A DNA stretch of 64,000 nt from Omphiscola glabra (GCA_964017045.1 OZ024799.1:32320236-32384235); one strand, 5' to 3'. Shown: positions 11,201 through 24,821, counted from the first letter of the stretch. Made by a program: numbers and translations. The notes: a model not told the origin generated them from the sequence alone.

Positions 11201-14200
11201 CTAAGCCTCTGCTTAACTTAGACATTATTGAATGAGGCAATCCAAATTAATTTAAATGATAACATTGAGTATTCAGTGTTTAAAAAAATGAAAAAGACAT
11301 AATCTAACTTAAAAAAAAACCAGAAAAGTTTTTTGGAATTACATTGACTAGTGAGAAGGCGTCTCTGTCTGTGCCTCCTCCAAATACATACAACTTTTCC
11401 CCATCAAATGCAGTTTCATGTCGATATCTGAAAGGACAATATTAAAAAAACACAACACTATGAGTTTTGTTATTATAATGCTTTGAGTTTTAGCCTACAT
11501 ATGCTAACAATAACTAGCTGGGAATCACTTTTAAATAATTTTTAACTAGCAAAGATATCATAGAGATCTGAACAACGTTAATACCAAATGAACCATGTAA
11601 GATCTTAAAAACTTTAAACATTGAACCGTTGGAACGCTTTAACATTTATTTTAAAAAAAAACATTTCAATGCAAAAATATAATAATCTGTTAAGAATTTT
11701 CCACCTTCCCACTGGTTGTCGAGGGTCTGCATCAGAGCTTAGTTTTGTCCATCGTCCCATGGGTGCCCTCAAATCCAAGTGAAAAACTTCTGAATTGTAG
11801 ATGTACCCTGATGTCCCACCGACTATGTACACGTCTGGAAAACTCATTGTCATTGTCTGACACATAAGATAACAAAAAAGATTAAGTTTTGCCCTATGCA
11901 GAAGATTTTAACAAAATTTTGAAAGGATTTGAATGATGGAGTAAGCAATTTAAAAAAAAATTAAAAAAAAAAAAAAAAAAAAGAATTCTGCTTTACTACA
12001 AAAAAAAAGAGAAACCAGTAAAGAAGTCTGTAGAAAAGTTAACAAACGTACCTAAAACAACAGAAGAAAGGAGTATTAGGATGGAAAATAAATAACAAAT
12101 AAATTATACAGTGTTTCATAAAAATTACTAAGTAAAAAAATGTATAACACTGGTTATTAACAATGTACACACAAAAATAAATATTAAAAAACTGATTGAT
12201 AAAAACAATATTTGTATGGCTCTGAAAATAGATAGCAATCCACTTTATTCTTATCGAAGCAGATACATAAAAAAAACCACATAATCTTGAATTTTAGTTT
12301 TTTAAAAAACATTCTGTCGTTTATTGGTTCATGTGTTTAGCTGTGTAATGTAAAAGTGCTTTGTTTTGAGCCAACATAGTTTGGAGAAGGGACAGTCTCT
12401 TACATGGCCGTATCTTTCCTCTGGTAGATCCCCAGCTACTGGAATGAGGTGCCACCGGTTACTGTTGCGAATTGTTGCCACCTCATCTCCCCGCAAAGCA
12501 TGAGCATCACAGTCACACTGCCCACTGTTCTCTGCGTGACATGGCGCGGTGAGATCATACCTATACAGGGCACTACTCGGTGTCTCGCCAAAAGGTATGG
12601 AGGTCCCACCAAACAAAAAAAGCCATCTACCAACTTTTGCAACTGTAAAAATAAAAAAAAGTTTTTAGCGTACCGTATTTGAACTGCTTGAAAGTTCTTT
12701 TAAGGAAATGAGCAAAACAGTTTGAAAAAACCTGGAAAAAGGACGTAACAAAACAATGAACATGTCGGCAAGAAGCCTTCTTCAGCAAACAAACAACAGT
12801 AAAAGGAATATCAAATAAAAAAAACACTTAATTGCAATGTAGTTTCCAAGAGGACAGCAAGAGGAATGTGATAGATCATAGGTAGGTGAGAGATTTGACT
12901 CACTCAGAGATAACTCTCTGGCCTACTTAAGTTACCCTTGTGACTTAGTAACTTAGTAAAAAAGTACCCACTTTAATATTTGAGCTTAATATAAGTCCTA
13001 TTTATGTTTATTTATTGTAAAGTTTATGTTTTTCTAATTAAAAATAATATTTCATGCAAGAAAAATATATGGGCATTATAATTTTTGCAGCATAAAAAAA
13101 TAAATAAATAAACCCCAGTCTATTTCAGTGCTAAAATGCATGAGAAGAAAGGCATGTAGAACTACTTACTCTTTATCAACTCACTTACTTGTATGGGAGG
13201 CTATCGTAGGAGGGACACTGTGGAAGTCATCTAAAAGCTGCCACTTTCTTGTGCTCAAGTTGAACCTCCACAACTGTTGACATAGCAAAACAAAACAATA
13301 TAAGCTAAGGTGTATCAACGAAAATGCAAAATTTAAAAAATATTATGGTTTAGTAAATTGAGCCATTTCAAGCATCAATATATAAACTGGGGATTGTATC
13401 GTCTAAAAGGGATAGTTACAAAAAACATAATAGTAGCAGGAACAAATATTTTGCTGGAGGTAAATATTCTTCAGATTATTTCAATGATTATTGGTTTCAA
13501 AATAAAAATCTTGATTTAAGTTGAAACATGTGTAAAATATGTATTATGTTAATTACTATGACAACAAAAAGGGAAAACATTAAACTATTTTTGTTTAGAT
13601 TATTGATATGGACCTCCTTAAATAGCGGATGTCCCCTGATATTCACTGGGGCGGTGTAACCGCCAAAGACAGGATTAAAGCCACCAAGCGCATACAAACT
13701 ATCTTCAGTTACAATGATGCGATGACCACTCCGCCCAGTTGGACAGCATGTGCACTTCGGTTCTGAAAAAAAAAAGATATCAAGTTAATTCTCAGAACAA
13801 AGAAATAAATGTATATTTTATGTATTTCCACAGGACAAGGGTAAGTGTTTCAGATATCATAGCAGACCTGTTAACCCTCAAACTCTTAAAATCGTACAAT
13901 ATCATCACAAAATTGTTCAATGCATTATCTTAATAGTAAAAAATAAACATACAGTATATATAATGTACATTCCACAAAATCATACATTGTACGCCAAAAT
14001 CGTAAGAGTAAACAGGTCTGTCATAGTGTGTATCAAGTATGCTCAACTCAACTAAATTAATAAATTAAATGCTTCTTGAATTTTAAAAAAATGTAATACA
14101 AATGCAATTTTGCTTTCAAGCATGAGACACAATGTGCAATTGTCCTTTTATCAAGGTTTTCATAGTTAAACTGCTTTCACTTTAAGGCTATTGGAAATAC

Positions 14201-14281
14201 GTTAGGCAATAACTTACCAAAGTCAATGTCATCCTTGTGAAAATCATTTAAATGTGTCACTGGATGAATTGTTTTTATCAT
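8223..14281 (-). CDS. KLHDC10: KLHDC10-like kelch protein, ten coding exons
   Basis: Exons, in transcript order: 14281-14218, 13762-13614, 13273-13189, 12642-12404, 11856-11705, 11427-11343, 11001-10935, 9316-9269, 8907-8750, 8441-8223. All junctions are AG/GT and keep phase, giving about 421 residues against 442 as I recall for human KLHDC10. Kelch blades carry SLYALGGFNP, LFGGTSIPFGE, VYIVGGTSGYIY, LYVFGGGTD, VFMVGGVSG and IYIFGGV. The tail has LLELAWQVVCEH, the BC-box-like region through which KLHDC10 binds Elongin B/C in a CUL2 ubiquitin ligase. In mammals that ligase recognises C-terminal degrons, including alanine tails from ribosome quality control. The start ATG follows an in-frame stop 16 codons upstream. 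Oddities are a weak donor after exon 2 (gtccat), a 48-nt exon 8 (PRKCHSC) and a Cys/His-rich insert in exon 4. Identification is strong; function is inferred from the family. Confidence 0.93.
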
Positions 14282-14392
14282 GATAGCTACTATGGGTAGC
14301 TCGGCAGAGCAGTAGCATTTGTAACACTATTTTAAGCAAGAAGCCTTTTCCATAAACCAATAACTGTAAAAAAAGAGAGGAAAAAAAAAAAA

Positions 14393-14575
14393 GAGTTCCT
14401 TTAACCTACTCATTTAAGTAGACTTTAGAGAAGAATATTCAGTCAGGGCTTCACTTGGCTTAGACTATATTTAAACACACTCTGAGTTCATTTAACCTAC
14501 TCATTTAAGTAGACTTTAGAGAAGAATATTCAGTCAGGGCTTCACTTGGCTTAGACTATATTTAAACACACTCAC
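14393..14575. repeat. 91-bp tandem duplication
   Basis: tttaacctactcatttaag begins at 14400 and again at 14491, with near identity through tatatttaaacacactc. It is a recent two-copy duplication just upstream of the kelch gene start. It could lie in the promoter or 5' UTR of that gene. Confidence 0.9.
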
Positions 14576-16009
14576 ACACTTCTTAAATCATTGACTTGCC
14601 ATTAATGGTTGTTTTGAATGGCACTGTGATAAATGGACAAGGAAAATGCAATTATTATTTATCATTGTCGCCCGAGTCCCATAAAAGACCAATTTTCTGA
14701 GTACATGAAAAGACCTGTTTTAATCATATTATTTGATTATTGAATTTTTATATTTTTAGCATATAGTATGGTACAAACATAAGAGGAAAATAGTAAAAAA
14801 AAACTGTTAACAAAGATAGGTACACTTTGAGCTTTTTACAACAAAATAATGCTATTTTAAAACGTTTTCCAAAAACTCAAGAGCGCCAAATGAAATTTGA
14901 GATTAGCTTGATAAGTATTACCCATTTATTCCCATCACTCTATCACTCTGTAAAAAGTTTGTCCTTACTTTCATTACTTCTTAAATTTTGACATTTTCAA
15001 CACTATGAGTGGGTCACATTCATAAATAATTTTCTTTCGAATGAAGAAGCTTAAGCTGAATTTTTTTTACCATAATCGATAAGTCTCTTAAGGTGCAATG
15101 AATAAATAAATAAAATGTTACATAGTGATTATAAAATTTATGACAATATATTAAGAAGAAGGTGTATAAATTTTGTGACAAATTTGTAATGGAGGTAAAA
15201 AAATTGTCCAAAATAGCATGATGTTCAATAAATTGTATGGATGCCCACTAACCTAATGATGTATAATAATTCATTTAAACCTAGACATAGGCCTGTGCGA
15301 TGCATCTTAAAAATGGAAAAATAATTGTGTTCTCTGTGTAGGCCCACTCTTTACTCGGAGCCAAATTATTTTTATACAAATGCAATAAAAATGAGTAAAA
15401 GATGGGTTATTAAAAGATGTATGATATATTATGCAACTGGACCTTACTCCAATTCATAACTGTTACATTGTTACATTACATGTGAATGTGAGCAAATGGT
15501 AAATAAAATAAAAAAAACAAAATATGTACCTAACCGGGATTGCCAGGGTTTAGTTTCATCAATATAAGTTGCCGGAAAACTGTTTTAAAAGATTTTGTTT
15601 TAAAGAAATTTGTTAAAATACGTTATTGCAGTAATTAGAAGCATATGCTATAAGTACTAGAATATGAATAAACGTAATATAAACTGCAATGTTTCTTTCG
15701 ACGGCGAAGTCAAGAGCCTCACCCCTCAATCTAAGGCAAAAATGTATACAACAATAAAGCGAAAGAATAATTTATAATTATTTTACAAAACTACTAATTT
15801 TGTCATTTTTATATATCTTTGGAAAAAAATCAGTGAAACGGTGTAGTCAATGAAATATTATTGATACGCTCTATATATTTGATGATCCAAAATAATTAAG
15901 GCAACCCTAGATACAGTTACAGCATTCGACTTCTGTTCTTAATAATATCTTCTTTTCTTTCCTCCAAAAAAATAGGCCGCACCCGCCCGGTTTCAAGTTT
16001 AAAACCGCA
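14576..16009. other. Upstream region of the kelch gene; no coding exon recognised
   Basis: AT-rich sequence with scattered short frames. A non-coding first exon could lie here; a donor-like ggttaggtacat on the minus strand near 15535 is the only hint. Nothing else is supportable. Confidence 0.4.
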
Positions 16010-16016
16010 CCACTAC

Positions 16017-16250
16017 TTTGATTGATTGGAGTTCTTATATAGCGCTCATTCCATGCTATGATAGCATGCTCACGGCGCTCCGATGTTAGATGTTCGAGAG
16101 GCCTTACTGCTGCCGGTTAAGCGCACGTGAACTCAGTCTCCCCATCTCCGGGTTTGAATTCAGAGTTTCCTTCTGATGCTTTTCCTGCTAGACTGGGCTT
16201 TGGCGGGGATTGACTCCTGACCACTCGGCCACCCAGCACCCGTTGTTAAT
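16017..16250. repeat. Dispersed repeat, possibly SINE-like
   Basis: GC-richer block with ttatatagcgctcattccat, gctgccggttaagcgcacgt and ctgaccactcggccacccag. Base composition differs from its AT-rich flanks and no frame is open. It resembles short dispersed repeats common in mollusc genomes, but the family was not identified. Confidence 0.4.
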
Positions 16251-16402
16251 ATAATAATATATTGGTACTTTTATTTTGTTTATTGTTCACAACCAGTGTT
16301 GCTTTATGAATCTCTCCGGGATGAGTGGGTCATATGGGTAAATATAGATATAGACCATGTAATGTAACATATAGAATAGGGAATGGAGAAAGGAGTCACT
16401 AC

Positions 16403-16895
16403 AGCAGGTTGCTACCAAATCAGATTGCCACCAGAGCAGGCTGGCTACCAAATCAGATTGCCATCAGTGCAGGTTGCTGCCAAATCAAATTGCCACCAGA
16501 GCAGATTGCTACCAAATCAGATTGCCACCAGAGCAGATTGCTACCAAATCAGATTGCCACCAGAGCAGATTGCTACCAAATCAGATTGCCACCAGAGCAG
16601 ATTGCTAACAAATCAGATTGCCACCAGAGCAGATTGCTACCAAATCAGATTGCCACCAGAGCAGATTGCTACCAAATCAGATTGCCACCAGAGCAGATTG
16701 CTATCAAATCAGATTGCCACCAGAGCAGATTGCTACCAAATCAGATTTCCACCAGAGCAGATTGCTACCAAATCAGATTGCCACCAGAGCAGATTGCTAC
16801 CAAATCAGATTGCCACCAGAGCAGATTGCTACCAAATCAGATTGCCACCAGAGCAGATTGCTACCAAATCAGATTGCCACCAGAGCAGGTTGAAA
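16403..16895. repeat. 32-bp minisatellite, about 15 copies
   Basis: The unit is agcagattgctaccaaatca plus gattgccaccag. Because 32 is not a multiple of three and the unit lacks stops, a reading frame through the array cycles through all three phases with a 32-residue period. The long plus-strand frames 16325-16999 and 16383-17051 are therefore artefacts. Outer copies are more diverged than central ones, as expected for unequal exchange. Confidence 0.95.
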
Positions 16896-16939
16896 TCATA
16901 TCACTGCACCAGCCACCAGAGCAGGCAGATTCAGAGGAA

Positions 16940-19900
16940 GTCCGTGGGGGGGGGGGGGGTATGGAAGGGGTGGCACCACGAGTTCACCGCACAGGATGAC
17001 ACCACTCCGCGAGACTGTCAACGACGTTTTCACTTTTTGACTTTTTTATAACAGTTACCATAACTCGATTTTGTAAGAATGTGACTTAACATCTTTTTTT
17101 AAAAAAAAAACGCTCTTAATTCCCTTTAAAACACATTTACGCAATCACATGTTTTATTTAAATTGTTTAGTGTCCGTTTTCTGGTCGTATGCTTCTTTTC
17201 TTTTGAAAACGTTTTATTTTAATAATTGTAGCTGTTCATTTCGCAATCTTTACATTGTGACCGATCCCAAAGGTATTGCCCAATTTATAATACGTTTTAA
17301 ATTGAAATTCTATATACAATCAGGTTTCGCTAGTCCAGATAAACAATCGGACCCCGCTAGTACAATTCGTCTATGGGGCCTCACCTACAGAGTACCAAGG
17401 CACCCCAGAACCCCACCACCACCACCACCACACACACAAACTCACACTCGATTACCTTTGTAGCTCTCTGCAGTGACATCGGTTACATATTCGGTTCCAT
17501 CACATTAAACGGATGGCTTGCTCAATACCACGCATTCTAAAAGTAGAAACTTTGTCAGTAAAGGTCTTTTATCACGTGGAAACCAGGTCATTTGATTTTA
17601 TCGATCCATTGATCTGTGGAGCTATTCCTCTACCTGAGATCTAGCGTTTGCAGTGCGGCTCTCGGTTCATACAAGTGGTTCATTTCTGAGACCTTGGTTC
17701 TTGTGAGATGGCAATGATCTGAAATAATAGTGTGTTCTGTAATTGCTTCTGGTGTCACGACAGTGTACATTTGATATTAGACTTAGATGCTTCATTTGAT
17801 CTGTGTTGGGAAATGAATCATTCGCGTCTAGTACCGATATTCGTTTTGCTCTGGTGTTGACGGTTACGGAGGTAAGAGCCTCAATTTATTTTAGAAATAG
17901 TTACGTACAGACGATAAAATCATATTTTGTTACATTTTCAAAAATACATAAAGTAAAAGCTGAGCTATAAATAACACGATGGTAGGCTTAGAGAGAGATG
18001 GACAGATAAAGTAAGTGAGTGAGTTGAGTGGGTGAGTGAGTGAGTGGGTGGATGGGTTAGTGAGTAAGAGCGGAGGTAGATATGAAGGGAAGGAGAGAGG
18101 GGGTGGAAAGAGAAATAGGGATTGAGGGATAGAGAGGCAGGTGTGGGAAAGAGATCGAGAACGAATGAGATAGTGTGTGTGTTTGAAAGGGAAAGAGGAA
18201 TGGTTAGAAGTAGGCCTACATAGGGTAGATAGTTGGAGTTAAAGGCAGAGAGCATTCTTATTCTTGGCGCCCTTGATTCGTCTCTTTTGCTGGAGCATAT
18301 TGTAATTGGCGCACTCCCCTCAGCTCAAAATTAAACAGAAAATAATTGAGAATATGAGAAAATTATTAAAAAAACTTCACCCTAGATATATCAGTTTTAA
18401 ATCAGTGGTTTTCATCGTGGGTGGTAACAGTACCTTTGGGAACTGGGATAAAATGAGGATGCATAAAAAAAAGGGGGGGGGGTATATCAGTGGCGTAAGT
18501 ATGTGGGTTGTTTGGGGAGCATTCCCCCTTAGAAGACATAGGCCACCGCCAAGAGATTTTTTGGCGCCCCGATTCAGGGTAATTCAACTACCCCCAGTCT
18601 CTCAGCATCTTCCTTTTCCCACTGCACTGCCTGGACAAGTTTCTCCTTTCTGATTGATTGGCATGTTATGTTGCGATTTCTTTTCTTTAAAAAAAAAGCC
18701 ATTTTGTGTTATACTTTATTATGCCAACCAAATCACAATTGTAATCGATCCGAAATATCTACCTATTCATTGATTTATTCATCAATTGTAATGCCGGCCC
18801 TTTGAATCGATCTAATCATATCGAACCATCGGAATATTTCAGCCTGACATTTTTTTTAAAGGAAAAAAAATACCGGTGGAAGGCTTCTACTAAGATAAGC
18901 CTATAATTTTATGTTCGTGTAACTTGACCCTGTTTGATCCTCCAAATTGTGGTGATTGGTGTCCCCCCCAACCCACCCCCCAATGAATTCCGGATGTAGG
19001 CCGTGGATCAATAGGATATTGGGAATTCAGTAAAATGTTAAATGTAACCAAGGTCGTGATTTGGACAGGAAATGGGTGTGCAAATTTTCAATCCTATTGT
19101 TTAGAAATTCAATTGCGCTTTTACGTCACCGAAAATGGACGAGGAACGGGAGGAAATAATCTGAAGATAAAACGAACAGAAGTTGTTGCTTTCTAATTAA
19201 TTTTTTATGTAATAATTTGGGTTTACTAATTTTTTTCATTCTAAATATTTGACTTACTTTATCAGATTCTTCAGCCACTTGTTTGATGACATGTCACTAT
19301 AAAAAATTTCTTGTCTACCACAATGGAGAGGAGCATTTTTTCAATATTTTTTTCATATTTGAAATGAATTTTATATACGGTATGAATATGGTATTTAAAT
19401 CTTTTCTGTCTATTTCGTCTTGTATCTTCCAAGAATCATGAGTCCAGCACCAGAGCATCTCGAGATCTTCCAACCCCATGTAGCGTTTTACGCTGGGTTA
19501 TATCACTCGCACGACTCCATCTTTTCAACAAAACCCAGTCTGTATTATTAGTTAATTACTCTGTTCATTCCGCGTTTCCCAGCTCTCTCCTACAGGTGCC
19601 CTTTCTATTTGGTCATCACGCTATGAAGTCATAAAAAGAAACTTTGCTTAAAATTAGCAATGCCCCAAGTTTCGTCCTGGCCGAAAGCTTAAAAATGATC
19701 AATGTGTCTCCTGTGCATAAAATTGCCTCAACGTTTTTCTTCTTGTATTCAGTGTCAAACTGCAGCAAGTGTCAGGACAGATTGGTCGAACGTTCCTTAT
19801 CCAGTTTACTATTGATTTCATTTTGGCATGCAGGACCAACTGGTCCAATTCTAATTTCTGGTTATCTTAAATTTAAAGAAAGTGATATATTAAAGTTTAT

Positions 19901-20497
19901 ATGCATACCTGTATATATCTGTATATATATATATATAAAGACAAGGGGGCTATCATATAATCTATACAGCTTTTTATTGACCACCCACCCCCTGTGAAAA
20001 TGCATACATCTTAGTTTCTCCAGGGATGAAGTAATGCATGAACTCTTGATGGCATAAAAGACTATGGTACATTTAAAATATCGGGAGTTCAACACACTCA
20101 AATCGGCAAATAAAAAAGCTGAGTTTGTAAAGGGGTTCCAAAGGGCGAGGGGCCTGATTTTTAACGTATTTGGGGCGACGCCATATCGCGTTATGAAGCA
20201 TTTTCGGGAGTGTAGTGTAGGTTAGGCCAACTGTGATATGTGGGAAAAGGGGGATCCATTGCACCCTTACCTAAGACCAGCCCATGCTCATGATAGTTAC
20301 GATATCCCATTTGGTTGGCGGCGTCGAAACGGTCAATGGCGCAACAAAATTATTGAGCCTTTCATTAAATTGCTCCAAATAAAATTAAATATTATCGAAA
20401 CACACGCGCGCAAACTGCAGCTGCTAAGGGGAACACCATTGTTCTAACCTTCTACTGAGATAGATAATGAATTACAAGAGAAGGAAGATGGCACACA
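16940..20497. other. Repeat-rich intergenic region
   Basis: Contains a G run near 16946, a cca/cac run at 17405-17440, a purine-rich block at 17980-18250 (gagtgagtg, agagagg) and a fragment near 18494 starting cagtggcgtaagtatgtggg, similar to the MITE ends at 30026. A module ggcgccc, also seen in the MITE at 33252, recurs near 18266 and 18563. No gene is supported. Confidence 0.45.
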
Positions 20498-20505
20498 GTA
20501 TAAGC

Positions 20506-20875
20506 AAGGGGTCGGGAACCTATGGCTCGCGAGCTAGATGTGGCTCTATTGGTGGCTGCATCTGGCTCGCAGACAAATGTTCGATTATAAAAAAAAAATG
20601 TTTCTTTAGACTCCTTTCATCTACATATTAATTGCATATCAATATTTCATTCTACAAATGATCTAAAGTCTACTGCAGCTCAGCACCAGAAGTGGTAAAG
20701 AAGATAAACTCCGCTGACATAAAAGACAGCAAAAAGCAACTCTGCATTCATTGTAATTAATGGGAAATAACTCTTGAATTTTTAGTGTTAAACATAATGT
20801 ATGGCTCTAACAGAATTACTTTTCAAAATATGTGATGTCCATGGCTCTCTCAGACAAAAATGTTCCCGACCCCTG
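20506..20875. mobile_element. Non-autonomous hAT element, 370 bp
   Basis: The 5' end reads aaggggtcgggaacctatgg and the 3' end reads gttcccgacccctg, giving inverted termini of about 14 bp with one mismatch at the tip. Flanks are gtataagc (20498-20505) and gtacaagc (20876-20883), an 8-bp duplication with one change. Internal text such as atggctcgcgagc and catggctctctcag resembles vertebrate-type hAT (Charlie/OposCharlie-like) elements as I recall them. It has no coding capacity. Confidence 0.8.
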
Positions 20876-21242
20876 GTACAAGCTATCTTCTCCAGCTTTT
20901 CTCTCCATGGCACAAAGTATAAGCTTTCTTCTGTAGCTTTTCTCCCCATCGAGACAAAAACTATACAAATGTATGTAAGGAGGCCTACTTCCGGTGTCTC
21001 TTTCATGCAGACCAGGAAAGCTCATATTTGTTATATACTGATGTCTAATGTGTGTTTCATCTTCAGATGATTGCTTGACCCCCCCCCCCCAACTCCTTTT
21101 AAAGTGACATCATATTAACGTCACTTAGGGGTGTCTGTACGCCGAGGTTGTGACAAACCCTCAAAACATAACGAGACTTGTGCCATCATAATTCCTGGTT
21201 ACGATGTAATATGTAAACAGCCCACCGGAACAGCCAATATAG

Positions 21243-21445
21243 CACTGGTTCCCAAACTTTTTGGAGTCGATATCCAATTATATAAAAACACAAAATGACG
21301 CGCGATACGGATTCATTTGTTTATTGTTAAGAGAAAACACATCGCAAATAGGCGCAGTTTATGTAATTATTCAAACTTGATTAAGACACACATCGCAAAT
21401 AGGAGCAGTTTATGAAATTATTCAAACTTGATTAAGACACACATT
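21243..21445. repeat. hAT-like end followed by a two-copy direct repeat
   Basis: cactggttcccaaacttttt at about 21244 looks like a hAT terminal motif, but no partner end was found. It is followed by two copies of acacatcgcaaatagg(c/a)gcag with ttcaaacttgattaag. Probably a decayed element. Confidence 0.4.
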
Positions 21446-21656
21446 TTTCAAATCATGCTTTTTTTTTTAAAGAAGCGAGCCCACAGAACACCAGTCAGTT
21501 AATAACAAAGATATTATATAAAAGAATTGAAAGAGTTTATTAGAAATTGTTTCAATAAGTTAGTTGCTGACTCCACAAGTTCAAGTGAAACTTGTCTTAA
21601 TTTTTTTTTTTTTCGGGGGTTGGGGGGGGGGGGTAATCACGCTTCATTTTAAAGAA

Positions 21657-21846
21657 CAATATATATATATAAATTAGTCGGACAGATACCTATGTGATTA
21701 TATATATAAATTAGTCGGACAGATACTTATGTGATTATATATATAAATTAGTCGGACAGATACTTATGTGATTATATATATAAATTAGTCGGACAGATAC
21801 TTATGTGATTATATAATAAATTAGTCGGACAGATACTTATGTGATT
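21657..21846. repeat. About 37-bp minisatellite, five copies
   Basis: The unit is atatatataaattagtcgg followed by acagatacttatgtgatt. Copies differ mainly in the length of the ta run. Non-coding. Confidence 0.9.
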
Positions 21847-23490
21847 TAGCCAGAAAATTTTAAAACGCTGATTTCTTTAAGACGAGTTCATGGACCAATG
21901 CCTAAAATTAAATGGATTGGATTAATCTACGCTATACTTTAAAATCTTGTAGTCCTAAAACGTATGTGAAGTTAGCTCGCTGGAAATAATCATTGGATTT
22001 TTTTATAAATTGCTGTTATGACGTCATGGTTAAAATTTCATCGAAAATGTCGAAACAACTACAAAACAAAAGTTGTCCTCGTAATGATTATCAATCATAA
22101 CAGAGGACTTATCAAATCACAGTATTTTTACTGTGATCGTGATCATGAATGGATTATAGACGACATTGATGGTGGAAAGATGGCGGGATTGTGTATAGGC
22201 ACTAGAAGAACTTTCGTACGTAAATTACAAGCGATGGTTTGATTCGATTGGCCGTCCAGAGCTCGTGACGTGCCAGTGGTCTGCATCAAGTGCTACCGTT
22301 GCTAGGAGTTACAAAACAGTCTGAACTAAGAATAAAATAATAGGGCCTTTTAATAGGGGCACCTAGTTCTAATATTACATGTACGATTTCACATTTACAG
22401 AAGATTTATAGATCCACCCGAGTTAAGATATCCCATTCAATAAACAGGGTACATAGGTTATATGAAGAGGGACGAATGAAGTTTCCAAAGAGGGAGTTGG
22501 GGGGGGGGGGGGGGGGAAGTCAGTTTTAAGTAGGTCAACATTGCGTTCAAATGAGTTCATTGTATTGTGACATACACCGTGTTTGAGAGTATGAAAAGCT
22601 TTACTTTAACTCTGTGCATTTTTTTTTTCTTCTTTTGTTTGAAAAGGAAAAAAATTATTTCCAATACAAAAATCGATGGCAAACCCAGAAAAAAAAAACC
22701 CATTAGAGCGCTGAGAACGTGGCCAATCGTATTCTAGAGCTGGTCGTGTACGTCATACGTCAATAACTAAGGGTGGTTATGAGTTAAAATATGATTGGTA
22801 TTAACGGAGACGTTACACTTGACACGAATCTCCGACATGGTTTGGACACCCTGTCCCGCTTGAATGTTTGGCCTGGGTCTGAAATTAAGTGTGTGTGTTT
22901 TAAGAGGGAGGGGGGATTTGGAAGCCGACTGGCAGTTTTTCGACCTCCAAGAGGGCACGCCAGTAGGTCACTCTTCTTTTAAAGCTATATCTCAGATACG
23001 GTAGCACCCATATAAAAGGTGGGGTTAACGCTGAACCAACACTTCCGCTCTTGATGAAACACCTATCCGTTAGATGAGCACTATACTGTCTCGTGCGGTT
23101 CTGTGTCCTCCTCTATCAACGCTTATGAACATTCGATTTCAGCAATCTCGTTTAACTCGACTGTCAGTTAATCGATGTGAATTCGTACCGGTACATCAAT
23201 GCTTAATTCAAATAAAATCTATTTTCGGGTTGAAATCAATCAATCAATAAATGTGAGGGGAATTTATTATTTTTTGGCCAGGAGTGTGAGGTGGGGCCTT
23301 GAAATGTGTCTTTAGTGATATAAAATTTGAAGATTTACAAATGTTAAATATGTATTTTCATCTGTTTTTTTTTTTTTTTATTATTTCTTGATTTGGCACG
23401 GCGTGCGGAAAGGAACATAACGTTAACTAACTTTTTAAAGAGCTTAAGTTATTGAGAAATCGCTCTTTCCACTACTGACTTTATGGCCAT
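21847..23490. other. No gene recognised; G run and scattered short frames
   Basis: Includes a long G run at about 22498-22516 and a T run near 23366. The open frame at 22018-22242 has no recognised domain and weak coding character, so it is not called. Confidence 0.45.
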
Positions 23491-23508
23491 TCTAAGTAAG
23501 TTAGTATG

Positions 23509-23735
23509 ATAATACACTACAGTACACTTCAATACAGGACACTACACTACACTACATTACAGGACACTACACTACATTACAGGACACTACACTACTACAT
23601 TACACTACATTACACTACATTACACTACATTACATTACAGTACACTACACTACATTACAGTACATTACACTATACACTACATTACACTACATCACATTAC
23701 ACTACACTACACTACATTACCCTACAGTACTTTAG
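23509..23735. repeat. Degenerate cactacatta tandem repeat
   Basis: Irregular copies of cactac, attaca and gtacact. The tyrosine/threonine/leucine/histidine-rich frame across it (23506-23829) is an artefact. Confidence 0.9.
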
Positions 23736-24385
23736 ACCGACCTTCACCGAATGTATGCCTGTTCTGTCTCCATACAGGTGGACGACATCCAAGTGGTCCA
23801 TTCGAAAGGTTCGAAACATTCGTCATTGACTCTAAATCGATATTATTGCCTGCTAAGCAAGCAGCTGAAGATTACCCCCCCCCCCCACATACCCCACTCC
23901 CTCCCCCGATTGAGAATTCCTCCTTCCGTAACATTGAGTATAAGACACGAAGATTTGAGTTTAAATCTGTAAATAGATGGCATAGAATTTAAAATCTATG
24001 GAACCTGCTGTGACTAAATCATCATGCTTACTTATAAGGGCCGAGACGACAAGTTTCAGTTGGATCTTATCAAGGGGTTAACATTACCGCGGCGAATGAA
24101 GCTGGAACACCAGGATGTGGACAATGTCATTTGTCCGTAACATCAAATGGTACAGAATAAAATGTTTTTGTTGTATCTTTAGGAGATCAAATTTTTAATG
24201 TTTTTTTTTCTTCCTGGAGCTGTCACTTGATCTGACCCTGAACCTGTCATTGGATATGTCATTGGATCTGTCCGTGGATCGTTCTGTGTGATTTCAGTCA
24301 CGTCAAAACCTTTCTAAAATGCTTGGTCACTAAATTACAATACTTGATTGGCATTTGAAAAAATAAATAGCAGAGGATGCGGGAA

Positions 24386-24525
24386 ATGAATTGCACTCAG
24401 TCCCTATATAATGTCATCTGCTCTCAGTCCCAACATAGTCTCATCATTTTGATCTACCGAGTACTGCACTCAGTCCCAATATAGTCTCATCGCTTTGATC
24501 TACCGGGGACTGCACTCAATCATTT
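24386..24525. repeat. Short direct repeats, ctcagtcccaatatagtctc type
   Basis: Two to three copies of tgcactcagtccc followed by atatagtctcatc and ttgatctaccg. Small minisatellite; no gene. Confidence 0.7.
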
Positions 24526-24821
24526 ACAAGCTACGCCGTTAGCTTAAAGCAAATAATACGGGTAAACAAAAGTATTTCAGAAATTTTTTTAAAATCTCAA
24601 ATAGATAAAAATCTATATTTAGACAATATAATTATCAATGCATGGCGTGATGCCATTTATGCCGTGATGCCATTTATGCCGTGATGTCATTTATGCCATC
24701 TTGTTTCCTTCTGTTTCTCAATGAAACAACGGCGGAATTAAACAACATAGGCTTTCATAAAAATTTAAAAAATTCTGTTAATTTACTAAATTTAATAAAT
24801 GATTGAATGTTTTAACTATAC

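Noticed and set aside
16325..17051. Two overlapping 220-residue plus-strand frames
   Set aside because: Products of the stop-free 32-bp repeat cycling through three phases; no non-repeat protein sequence of note.
22018..22242. 74-residue plus-strand frame
   Set aside because: No recognised domain, splice context or neighbouring exon; length is within chance expectation for this much DNA.
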